Assembly: GCA_023254365.1 (NCBI GenBank)
Contig: JALRLQ010000057.1
Location: forward strand, 1-9,509
Length of the DNA: 9,509 nt
Origin: Candidatus Poseidonia sp.
GTDB lineage: Archaea; Thermoplasmatota; Poseidoniia; Poseidoniales; Poseidoniaceae
Direction: 5' to 3'
Numbering within the stretch: position 1 is the stretch's first letter; each line of letters starts with the position of its first letter. Positions 1 to 6,321 of the stretch are shown here, in pieces. Both the position numbers and the translations under genes were made by a program. Under the pieces are notes generated by a model that had not been told where the DNA came from, ran no database searches, and saw only the letters and a program-made list of their open reading frames with translations.

Positions 1-41
1 GAACTCCAAAAGCGGTCGCCTCTGGCAGGATCAACCAGATT
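1..41 (-). rRNA. rrs: 16S ribosomal RNA, 5' end only (gene runs off the left edge)
   Basis: Read on the minus strand, the first bases contain the near-universal small-subunit rRNA start GGTTGATCCTGCC, followed by GGAGTTC where archaeal 16S usually reads GGAGTCC or similar. The first helix is CTGG pairing with CCAG, instead of the CCGG/CCGG found in many archaea; both sides have changed together, so the pairing is kept. Only about 41 bases are present and the rest lies outside the window. The exact 5' end (about 41) is set by analogy with other archaeal 16S genes. The gene has the same orientation as the ribosomal protein operon upstream. Confidence 0.93.
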
Positions 42-365
42 TCTCTTGTTTCGATCCTTTGGCTACCTGTCGCAATTGATTTTGATTTGCTGACCTAAAT
101 TTTGATTGGCGAGAGAATAATGCACTTGAGCTCTATGCACAAATACGTCATAATCTCGATCACCTACCTGACCCCAAAACCCGTGAAGGCCTGCTTGGGA
201 TCGCAATCGCTTCGGCTTTGCATCAGGGAGGATGGAGGTCGTCATCGTCCGAAGACTCTGCCCCCAACGCCGTTCCCAGACGACGCAAGCAACCAAGCCA
301 CATACACTTCCTATATCAACATACCCGACGGCTTTTCGCTCAAAAATGAGGCACTGCAAGGCAAG
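42..365 (-). promoter_or_regulatory. Non-coding 16S rRNA leader / promoter region
   Basis: This 324-base stretch lies between the stop codon of the membrane protein gene and the 16S rRNA. I see no convincing gene in it. It should hold the 16S promoter and the 5' half of the pre-16S processing stem, but neither can be fixed without the 3' flank of the rRNA. Visible elements are: an AT-rich segment (about 42-120) with a direct repeat; a dyad at 121-139 (TGCA, GAGCTC, TGCA); a weak TATA-like TTGATATA at 319-312; and a short T5 run at 346-342 inside a CTCA/TGAG hairpin, which might be a weak terminator of the upstream operon. None of these is strong enough to name as the promoter or terminator. 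Confidence 0.6.
79..110 (-). repeat. Short direct repeat, period 20, in the 16S leader
   Basis: On the plus strand ATTTTGATT occurs at 79-87 and again at 99-107, exactly 20 bases apart. The following three bases are TGC and GGC, so 11 of 12 positions match. On the transcribed strand this reads AATCAAAAT twice. It lies about 40 to 70 bases upstream of the mature 16S start, so it is probably transcribed as leader RNA or borders the promoter. Its function is unknown, and AT-rich DNA can produce such repeats by chance. Confidence 0.55.
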
Positions 366-1691
366 TCATGGCGATTCCTCCGAATTCTGGTCGTCGAACG
401 ACCAAAACGTACCTGAATTCGTGTTCTGTTCCACGCCGTCCTGCGACAGAGGTCCACCTTCGTCATGGACAAGTGACCCTACAGAGACATCCTCTGGTGG
501 CAACGCTTCGCTTTCGGGTGACAGATACGCCTCACGAGGAATGCCGAGATTCTCAAGCAGTTCAAGGATCAAGAAGTTATGGAGATCAGGATTGGACCCG
601 TACTCGAAGAAAATAGCGACGATATCACCCGAATCGGTTGGTACCATCATGTCGACACCGGGGTGCGAAGTGGTCCAGTGTTGCACCGGACCGTCATCGC
701 CTCCCCCTGAGGAATGCTGACGGGTTCGGACATGGTGGTCAAAGCTGACGCCCCGAAGGTCCAGTCCTTGCCACACCCGTTTGAACGGAGAGGGAATCTT
801 GCCGTTGCGTTTCCTGGTGAGCGTTTTCCCATCGGTATCAAAGATGACCATTCGGTTCCGATGGCCAGCAATGAACCACATGAACAAAAGAATGGGCCCG
901 GCTACAATCAAACCCATCAAGGTTCCACTTCCTTCGTCCTCGCTCCAATCAGGAGACAACCACAACGGTGACATCCATTCCTCATAGAATGACGTGAGTC
1001 TAACCATCTTGATTCTGAAGATCACGTCTCCTGGATTCTCCTCTTCCAGCACAAAGAGCCATGTTCCATTCCAAGGGTCCTCGCCCTCGGTGTAATTTCG
1101 CTCAGCGGTGCTGGCCTCTTCTCCGCACCATGGAGGATGATAGGACTGTGGGTCCTCCACCATCAGGTCGCTGAAAGACCACTGCGCAGGAAGCGACGAT
1201 TCAGGGATGAGCAAGACGCAATCGTACCACCCATCGTCAAGAAAACCGAGGACAATCACACCTCGTTCTTCATGCCAGCGGTATTCGTTTGTTTGCGAGC
1301 CTTCATAGGTTTCACGGACATGGTTTTCATCACCGGTTTCGATCTTATCAAACCGCATCGTGAAAGGCATCATCTCTTCGACACAGTACAGTGTTCCATC
1401 ACCGGTATAGACCTCTCGATATCCGTATTCACAAAAATCGGACGACGCACTCGATGTGCTTTGTTCATTCATAATATCTGGCAACACGGTACTCAGGACC
1501 ATGAAAACTACACCGATCAGAACAAACACGAAGGGAATATGCAAGATTGCACCCTCGACGGCGTTTTTGACTGAACGACTTCGAACAACACGGACGCCTT
1601 CATTCACCTCAACGGAGTACGCTCCACTTTGGGGAGGAACCCAAAGAACCGGTTCTTCTGAGTGGTCTGCAAAGAACGTGATGCTCGCCAT
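366..1691 (-). CDS. Two-helix membrane protein of unknown function
   Basis: I do not recognise this 441-residue protein. It has a polar N-terminal part (1-47), a strongly hydrophobic helix (about 48-71), a large middle domain (about 72-256), a second helix (about 257-275) followed by basic GHRNR, and a C-terminal domain (about 280-441) ending in an acidic, Ser/Asn-rich tail. The basic residues before helix 1 and after helix 2 suggest both ends are cytoplasmic and the middle domain is outside. That domain carries exactly four cysteines (C87, C103, C158, C189), enough for two disulfides, and two N-glycosylation sequons (N199-Y-T, N208-G-T). I chose the ATG at 1691; a TTG lies in frame at 1706. 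No clear Shine-Dalgarno site is seen. The gene starts 34 nt after secY stops and probably shares its transcript. The function is not known. Confidence 0.85.
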   Translation of the reverse strand: MASITFFADHSEEPVLWVPPQSGAYSVEVNEGVRVVRSRSVKNAVEGAILHIPFVFVLIGVVFMVLSTVLPDIMNEQSTSSASSDFCEYGYREVYTGDGTLYCVEEMMPFTMRFDKIETGDENHVRETYEGSQTNEYRWHEERGVIVLGFLDDGWYDCVLLIPESSLPAQWSFSDLMVEDPQSYHPPWCGEEASTAERNYTEGEDPWNGTWLFVLEEENPGDVIFRIKMVRLTSFYEEWMSPLWLSPDWSEDEGSGTLMGLIVAGPILLFMWFIAGHRNRMVIFDTDGKTLTRKRNGKIPSPFKRVWQGLDLRGVSFDHHVRTRQHSSGGGDDGPVQHWTTSHPGVDMMVPTDSGDIVAIFFEYGSNPDLHNFLILELLENLGIPREAYLSPESEALPPEDVSVGSLVHDEGGPLSQDGVEQNTNSGTFWSFDDQNSEESP

Positions 1692-1725
1692 TGCGGCGGG
1701 GAGCAAAGGCCTCGTAATTCAAACT

Positions 1726-3657
1726 TCACTCGGCACCGAAGAACTGGCGAATCATTGGGTGCATTTCCATGGCCTGTTCCTTCTGGATTTGCTCGTAGGT
1801 ACGTAAGATGATACCGACAGCCAGCAAGAGACCCGTTCCCGTGGCGTTTCCGACCGTACCCAGCAGGTCGGCACCTGCAGCGAGCAGACCGACAAAGGCA
1901 CCCGAGAAGTAGGTGACCGGTGGAATGTAGTTCTCGAGAATCTTCTCCAACACCTTGGGGTTCTTTCGGAAGCCGGGAATCTGCATGCCCGTGTTCTCAA
2001 TTTGCTTTGCAACGTCCTTCGTCCCCATGTTCGTGGTGTCGATCCAGAACTTCGCGAAGACCATCGAACCCACGGTCATCAGCGCCACATAGAACACAAC
2101 GTGAACCATGATTTGCGTCAGTGAATGTCCGTAGATATCACCCTGCTGATTGAGCAATGGAATCAACCAATCGTTCACACCGTTCACCATACTCGCATAC
2201 CAGGCAAACCCACCTGATGCACTTGTTTGTCCAGGCTCGTACGTCCCGATGTAGGCTGAAGCTGAGGCCCATCCATTTTGACCGAGAATCGGTGTTTGGC
2301 TGAGCGTCGGGTGGCTCCAGAACAGGAGGGTGAACATGTTGATGTTAGCGAGCAAAGCAGCCATCAAAATGACGGGAATGTTCGATGCATACACCAGTCG
2401 AATCGGGTACTTCCCACGGTGGCCACGGACCTTACCGTGGGTCAATGGCAGTTCCAACTTGCTGGATTCAGCATATGCAACGACCAAGAACACGATGATC
2501 GAAGAAACCAACGCAGCCACGGGGTTGACGTGGGTGAGCAGCATGACTTCGAAACCGTTGGATTGAATCATCTCGTAATTCGTGGATTCACGGAACATGT
2601 AGAAAATCATCGGCAGGGTGCCTGAGGGAGGATTCTGAATGGAGTAGGGTGCACCGGTGGTGGTGGCCAGCGGAGAGAGGGTACCAACGAAGGTCGACTG
2701 TGCAACACCGGCTGCGATGAAGAGCGAAATACCGGAGCCAATACCCCACTTGCTGACCAATTCGTCGAGAAGGAACACAAGGTACGAACCCGCAAAGAGT
2801 TGGGCTACGATGACAAAGTTCGCCCAACCCAGGCCGTAGGCGTCAATGAGCCACTCCGAGGGGTCAAGGAACCCGTACGTTTGTGGAATGGATTCAATAG
2901 GAATCATGATCAAGACGAGGAGTTTCTGAACGCCTTGGTACATCGCCTTGTCCTCAGAGTTGCTGAGGTCCAGACGGATGATCTTCGCACCTGCAAACAA
3001 CTGCATGATAATGGAACCCGTAACGATAGGACCGATACCCAAGTGCATGATGGTTCCCGATGCACCGGCCATGATGGAGCGGAAACCGCTGAACAGGTCA
3101 AGTGCTTGGCCGGAGAGACCAAACAGCATCACGTTGGTCATGGCGAAGTAAATGATGAGCACAAAGGTGGTCGTCCACATCTTCTCGTTGAAGCGAACGT
3201 GGCGCTCTGGCTTGGTGATGGTGGGGTAGACATCAACAAAGCGTCGAAGAGCGTACAGGCGGCTGCTGTCGTCACCGCCCCACATGAAACAGGTCAAAAT
3301 GGCAGCCGCACCAAAGCCGAGCAGGAGGATGCCGACCAAGAAGAAGCCGACGCCTTCGTCGTAGCCGCCCCAAGCGCCTGGGCGCACGTAGTAGACGGCA
3401 ATCGAGGCAAATACCAGCCAACCGGTGAGCTTTCCATAGCGACCAACGAAGGGCATATCCTTGAGGCCTGGGGGAAGGTCACGCTGGAAACAAAGCATAC
3501 AGTAGGCGAGGTAGGCAACGGAGAAAATCAAACCAAAGACGGCTGCATCACGTGCTTGGCCGGTGCTGTTGAGTTCATCCGACTGCCAGTATATCAGCAA
3601 CGCGTAATAGAGAAAACCGGTCAGTGCGATGGCCCATGGAATTGGCTTGTGCTTCAT
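1726..3657 (-). CDS. secY: Protein translocase subunit SecY with an extra N-terminal four-helix region
   Basis: SecY is the pore of the Sec61/SecYEG-type channel that moves or inserts nascent proteins at the cytoplasmic membrane. The canonical body begins near residue 144 (YPTITKPERHVRFNEKMW). It includes the plug region and TM2b (about 181-222, LGIGPIVTGSIIMQL), the TM5 signature WGIGSGISLFIAAGV (304-318), the basic cytosolic loop before PIRLVYASNIPVIL (418-431) and the ribosome-facing loop GMQIPGFRKNPKVLEKILENYIPP split across 557-580. At 643 residues it is about 200 longer than Methanocaldococcus SecY (436). Most of the surplus is residues 1-143, with four predicted helices (about 7-24, 39-57, 77-92, 104-126). 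The rest enlarges loops, notably between the helices at 430-447 and 513-535. The ATG at 3657 has GGGGAG at 3670-3665, so translation from the extension is well supported. Confidence 0.97.
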   Translation of the reverse strand: MKHKPIPWAIALTGFLYYALLIYWQSDELNSTGQARDAAVFGLIFSVAYLAYCMLCFQRDLPPGLKDMPFVGRYGKLTGWLVFASIAVYYVRPGAWGGYDEGVGFFLVGILLLGFGAAAILTCFMWGGDDSSRLYALRRFVDVYPTITKPERHVRFNEKMWTTTFVLIIYFAMTNVMLFGLSGQALDLFSGFRSIMAGASGTIMHLGIGPIVTGSIIMQLFAGAKIIRLDLSNSEDKAMYQGVQKLLVLIMIPIESIPQTYGFLDPSEWLIDAYGLGWANFVIVAQLFAGSYLVFLLDELVSKWGIGSGISLFIAAGVAQSTFVGTLSPLATTTGAPYSIQNPPSGTLPMIFYMFRESTNYEMIQSNGFEVMLLTHVNPVAALVSSIIVFLVVAYAESSKLELPLTHGKVRGHRGKYPIRLVYASNIPVILMAALLANINMFTLLFWSHPTLSQTPILGQNGWASASAYIGTYEPGQTSASGGFAWYASMVNGVNDWLIPLLNQQGDIYGHSLTQIMVHVVFYVALMTVGSMVFAKFWIDTTNMGTKDVAKQIENTGMQIPGFRKNPKVLEKILENYIPPVTYFSGAFVGLLAAGADLLGTVGNATGTGLLLAVGIILRTYEQIQKEQAMEMHPMIRQFFGAE

Positions 3658-3680
3658 GGTCGATCTCCCCTTTCAACGGT

Positions 3681-4106
3681 TCACTCTTCTTCAAATTCGC
3701 CCCATTCGTCGTCGTCACCGGACTCAACCGAGCCACCGGCGGCTTGGACTTTCTCAACGGCTCGAGCACTCGCTTCCTCAACGATGACGGTGAGGCCGGA
3801 GCGGATTTGACCGCTACCAAGGAGTTTGTCAATGCCCATCGAGGTCAAATCGACCGTCGTCTCCCCGCTGGCGAGTTCTTCGAGTTGGCCAACGTTTGCC
3901 GTGACGTACACGGTGCGAAGCGAGGGGTGGCGGTTGAATCCGTGCATGCCCCAGTGTTTTGGCATGTACTTGATGCGAGTCATGACGCGGTGCTTGTTCA
4001 TTCCCGCGTTACCGCGGCCACCACGCTTACCAGCACCACGGCCGGCTTTCTTTCCACGACCGTGGTAACGGTTTCGTCCACGGTGCTTGTTTGCTTTTGT
4101 ACCCAT
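3681..4106 (-). CDS. rpl15: Large-subunit ribosomal protein L15 (uL15)
   Basis: L15 is a late-assembling 50S protein whose long basic N-terminal arm threads into 23S rRNA. The 141-residue product begins with a Gly/Arg/Lys/His-rich arm (about 6-36, with HRGRNRYHGRGKKAGRG and RGGRGNAG), then a globular domain with PSLRTVYVTANVGQLEELASG and a C-terminal SGLTVIVEEASARAVEKVQAAGG segment typical of archaeal L15. It ends in an unusual acidic tail with one Trp (about 129-141, SGDDDEWGEFEEE). I chose the ATG at 4106 because GAGGTGA sits 5 nt upstream; in-frame GTG 4115 and ATG 4112 overlap that Shine-Dalgarno site. It follows L30 by 10 nt and precedes secY by 23 nt. Confidence 0.97.
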   Translation of the reverse strand: MGTKANKHRGRNRYHGRGKKAGRGAGKRGGRGNAGMNKHRVMTRIKYMPKHWGMHGFNRHPSLRTVYVTANVGQLEELASGETTVDLTSMGIDKLLGSGQIRSGLTVIVEEASARAVEKVQAAGGSVESGDDDEWGEFEEE

Positions 4107-4111
4107 CTTCA

Positions 4112-4118
4112 TCACCTC
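4112..4118 (-). promoter_or_regulatory. Ribosome binding site that fixes the L15 start
   Basis: GAGGTGA on the minus strand is a strong match to the archaeal anti-Shine-Dalgarno sequence. It overlaps the L30 stop codon and lies 5 nt before the ATG at 4106. The two earlier in-frame start codons (GTG 4115, ATG 4112) fall inside it or touch it, so they are unlikely to be used. Confidence 0.8.
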
Positions 4119-4587
4119 AAATCATGCGTTCCACGAGATCGCCAATGGCGTCACCACGTGCGCCGAGAGCGCCACCAACAACGAAACTTCGCTTGATGCC
4201 GCCCCAGCCCTTGGTTCCTCGGGGTGGGTGAAGGCGGAACACGCGCTTCAGCCCTGGAATGTCTTTCACTTGCGCATCGCCGGCTGCAATGGCCTTGGCG
4301 AACTCTCCGATGTTCTTGTAATCAGTGTGCTCGGCGACGATGTCGTCGGTCAAAGGGTGGTCACCGGACATTCGACCGCGCTCGGTGAGCATGCGCTCAA
4401 CCATTCCGGCGTCGGCCTCGCCCCACGTGATGTAGTCCTTGGCCTTCTGAAGCATGCCGCGGTGTTGTGGGTTGTCGGTGATGATCACGGCGTGGTTGAC
4501 ACGGGTCAGGTTCATGTGACCCATGGTCTCACGAATGGACCGCTCAACTTTGACGTCGCTTCGAACTCGGACAACAATGTAACTCAT
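4117..4587 (-). CDS. rpl30: Large-subunit ribosomal protein L30, archaeal/eukaryotic long form (uL30)
   Basis: This 156-residue protein is the long archaeal/eukaryotic L30 (L7 family), far longer than the ~60-residue bacterial form. Residues 1-60 carry the L30 ferredoxin-like core (YIVVRVRSDVKVERSIRETMGHMNLTRVNH split over 3-32, then GMLQKAKDYITWGE). The C-terminal part has the family signature FRLHPPRGTKGWGGIKRSF (117-135) followed by GGALG. It binds 23S and 5S-proximal rRNA in the large subunit. Its ATG overlaps the S5 stop in an ATGA junction (4 nt), and GGAGG lies 8 nt upstream within the end of S5. This suggests translational coupling. Confidence 0.97.
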   Translation of the reverse strand: MSYIVVRVRSDVKVERSIRETMGHMNLTRVNHAVIITDNPQHRGMLQKAKDYITWGEADAGMVERMLTERGRMSGDHPLTDDIVAEHTDYKNIGEFAKAIAAGDAQVKDIPGLKRVFRLHPPRGTKGWGGIKRSFVVGGALGARGDAIGDLVERMI

Positions 4588-5351
4588 GCCAGCTTCCTCC
4601 CGTTGTGAATGTGAAGTGTTTCACGCTGTGCGTTGGTCACTCGCGTCGTGTTGATGTTCTTCAAAGCGTTGAAGGTTGCACCGGCGTAATTGATGGTTGT
4701 ACGGGTTTGTCCCTTGGTCCGAGACAGCACGTCCTCAATGCCAGCAAGTTCAAGCACACGCTTTCCGGTTTCACCGATGACCAAGCCTTTGCCTTGGGCG
4801 GCGGGCATCAACGTCACGCGAGTGGAGGCAGCACGGCCGTTCACCTTGAAGGGGACCGTGTTTCCTGGACCGGGAGAGGACTCCCACGATCCGTTGCCTC
4901 GCTGAACCGAAATGAGGTTCAATTTTGCAGCCGTGATGGCCTTGCGAATGGCGGTAGCAACTTCCTTGGCCTTGGCCATGCCCAAGCCGACGTAGCCGTC
5001 GCGGTTACCGACGCAGGCCATGACGTTGAATCGAACACGGCGACCACTGTCGGTCATTCGCTGAACCATGTTGACCGAAATCACTTCGTCTTCGAGGTTT
5101 GGAATCAAGGCATCCACGATTTCAACTTCGCGGATGGGAAGGCCGGAGGCGAGGGCAGCCTCGTAGGTGATGATTTTGCCCGCCATCACAGCAGCACCCA
5201 AACGGGTGCGAGGCTCCCACTTTCGCAGGTTGGCAATGGGGTCGTCCTGATTTCGTCGACGACGACGAGGATCGGGGATTTCATCGGCTTCATCTGGAGC
5301 GTAGGCTTGAAGCAAGCCCGGCGCCATGGTTGGAACGTCTTCTTCACTCAT
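4584..5351 (-). CDS. rps5: Small-subunit ribosomal protein S5 (uS5), with N-terminal extension
   Basis: S5 shapes the decoding region and mRNA entry of the 30S subunit. The 255-residue product has the dsRBD-like S5 N-terminal domain (about 90-150, with RVRFNVMACVGNRDGYVGLG and AKAKEVATAIRKAI) and the C-terminal S5 domain (about 163-235, with VTLMPAAQGKGLVIGETGKRVLELAGI split over 179-205, and SRTKGQTRTTINYAGATFNAL). The usual archaeal start region (WEPRTRLG) comes only at residue 45. It is preceded by an extra acidic-then-basic segment with DPRRRRRNQDD. The cysteine-containing CGSWECGCG loop of many archaeal S5 proteins is here GNGSWESSPGPGN, with no cysteines. The ATG at 5351 overlaps the L18 stop in a TGATG junction. 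Confidence 0.97.
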   Translation of the reverse strand: MSEEDVPTMAPGLLQAYAPDEADEIPDPRRRRRNQDDPIANLRKWEPRTRLGAAVMAGKIITYEAALASGLPIREVEIVDALIPNLEDEVISVNMVQRMTDSGRRVRFNVMACVGNRDGYVGLGMAKAKEVATAIRKAITAAKLNLISVQRGNGSWESSPGPGNTVPFKVNGRAASTRVTLMPAAQGKGLVIGETGKRVLELAGIEDVLSRTKGQTRTTINYAGATFNALKNINTTRVTNAQRETLHIHNGRKLA

Positions 5352-5863
5352 CAGTAGGCCCCCTCAATGCTTTTCTTTGCGGATTCAATTTCTTTGGCGA
5401 GCTTGTCGTCGATGTGAGCACCGGTCAATCGGTCCTCATCGGGGTAGACATCTTCGCTGTGTGGAATGTCAAGGCCTGCGTCACACATGCCCTTCAGCGC
5501 AGCATACACACGGCCACCACGGGTGTTGGCAGCCAGGCCAATGTCGAGCACGGCTTCGCTGGCACCGGAGGCCACGGCGGCTTTGCCCATAGCGTAGCCG
5601 ACCAGGTACGAAGCCGGGACGGACTTCAGCGAGCGACCCTCAGGCCAGCCGTGCTTCTTGACCAAGTCCGAGCCGGTCATGTTGATGGAGACGAGGTCGC
5701 CATCTGCAGCCCAGGACACGAGTTGGCAGGTGGTACGGGTGTTCGAGACGCGAACAACGGCGCGAGGCATTTGGCCTCGAAGCAACTTGAGGCGGCGACG
5801 GTAGTCCGTCAAGCCAGCCTTGCGTCGTCGGAAGATGGAGCGTCGGTTGTTACCCGCCATCAT
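5351..5863 (-). CDS. rpl18: Large-subunit ribosomal protein L18 (uL18)
   Basis: L18 binds 5S rRNA and anchors it in the central protuberance. The 170-residue product begins with the family's basic segment FRRRKAGLTDYRRRLKLL (11-28), followed by PRAVVRVSNTRTTCQLV, AVLDIGLAANTRGGRVYAALKG and the archaeal signature AGLDIPHSEDVYPDEDRLTG. The length fits archaeal L18. Two ATG codons are adjacent (5863 and 5860). The first overlaps the L19e stop by 4 nt and the second by 1 nt, with GGAGG at 5874-5870 giving spacers of 6 or 9 nt. I kept the first, but the second is equally reasonable and changes only one residue. Confidence 0.97.
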   Translation of the reverse strand: MMAGNNRRSIFRRRKAGLTDYRRRLKLLRGQMPRAVVRVSNTRTTCQLVSWAADGDLVSINMTGSDLVKKHGWPEGRSLKSVPASYLVGYAMGKAAVASGASEAVLDIGLAANTRGGRVYAALKGMCDAGLDIPHSEDVYPDEDRLTGAHIDDKLAKEIESAKKSIEGAY

Positions 5864-6321
5864 TCATCGCCTCCCTTGAACGTCACGCCTTCAAGCGCCA
5901 TTTGAGAGCGCATGTGAGCGATGGAGCGGTACGAGCCACCCTTGGCCTTGAGGTAGTAGCGGCGGTACTGCGAGGGTTCGATGGTTTCGTCTTCTCGAAG
6001 TTCTTTGGGCACGCGGCGCTGGCTTCGAATCGTTCGCATCCAGCGGTGCTTGCGAGGGTTACGAGCGTTGGCCGTACCGGCACGGGTACCTTGGCCCTTG
6101 CGACGACCTTTTCGCTTCTGTTCCAAACGAGCACGAGCGCGAACGCGGGAGGTACCCTTGACGGGTTTGGCCTTGATCCAGCCTTCGTCAATGAACTCAC
6201 GAATGTCATCGGTTTGAACGGCCGAAGCCACCTGGTCGACGTACAGTGGGTTGATCCACACTCGGTTCTCACCGCAGCCAAGCAGGCGTGCAGCGATTCG
6301 CTTTTGGTTGGTGATTTGCAT
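5860..6321 (-). CDS. rpl19e: Large-subunit ribosomal protein L19e (eL19)
   Basis: L19e is an archaeal/eukaryotic 50S protein with no bacterial counterpart. The 153-residue product shows the N-terminal helical domain (LTNQKRIAARLLGCGENRVW-type, here ITNQKRIAARLLGCGENRVW at 3-22), the IREFIDEGWIKAKPVKGTSR segment and the highly basic linker (KRKGRRKGQGTRAG) that runs along rRNA. After that comes the helical tail with YRRYYLKAKGGSYRS. I chose the ATG at 6321, which overlaps the L32e stop in a TGATG junction and has GGAGG about 8 nt upstream. A TTG at 6324 is in frame but less likely. Confidence 0.97.
   Translation of the reverse strand: MQITNQKRIAARLLGCGENRVWINPLYVDQVASAVQTDDIREFIDEGWIKAKPVKGTSRVRARARLEQKRKGRRKGQGTRAGTANARNPRKHRWMRTIRSQRRVPKELREDETIEPSQYRRYYLKAKGGSYRSIAHMRSQMALEGVTFKGGDE

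Noticed and set aside
312..319. TTGATATA as the 16S promoter TATA box
   Set aside because: The match to the euryarchaeal TATA consensus is partial and the site is about 270 bases from the mature 16S end. No clear BRE was seen, so it is mentioned but not called.
338..352. CTCA/TGAG hairpin with T5 run as the operon terminator
   Set aside because: The stem is only four pairs and the T run only five bases, too weak to call a terminator with confidence.
63..359. Open minus-strand frame of 98 codons between the membrane protein gene and 16S rRNA
   Set aside because: It fills the whole rRNA leader, ends about 20 bases before 16S, lacks a ribosome binding site and gives a low-complexity product with no recognisable motif. 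A leader/promoter region is the simpler reading.
2800..3810. Long plus-strand open frame (336 codons) opposite secY and the end of L15
   Set aside because: It is antisense to two secure genes, and its product is polar and His/Gln/Asp-rich, as expected from the complement of a membrane protein gene.
4605..5357. Long plus-strand open frame (250 codons) opposite S5
   Set aside because: It mirrors S5 almost exactly. Long antisense frames are expected opposite codon-biased ribosomal protein genes.
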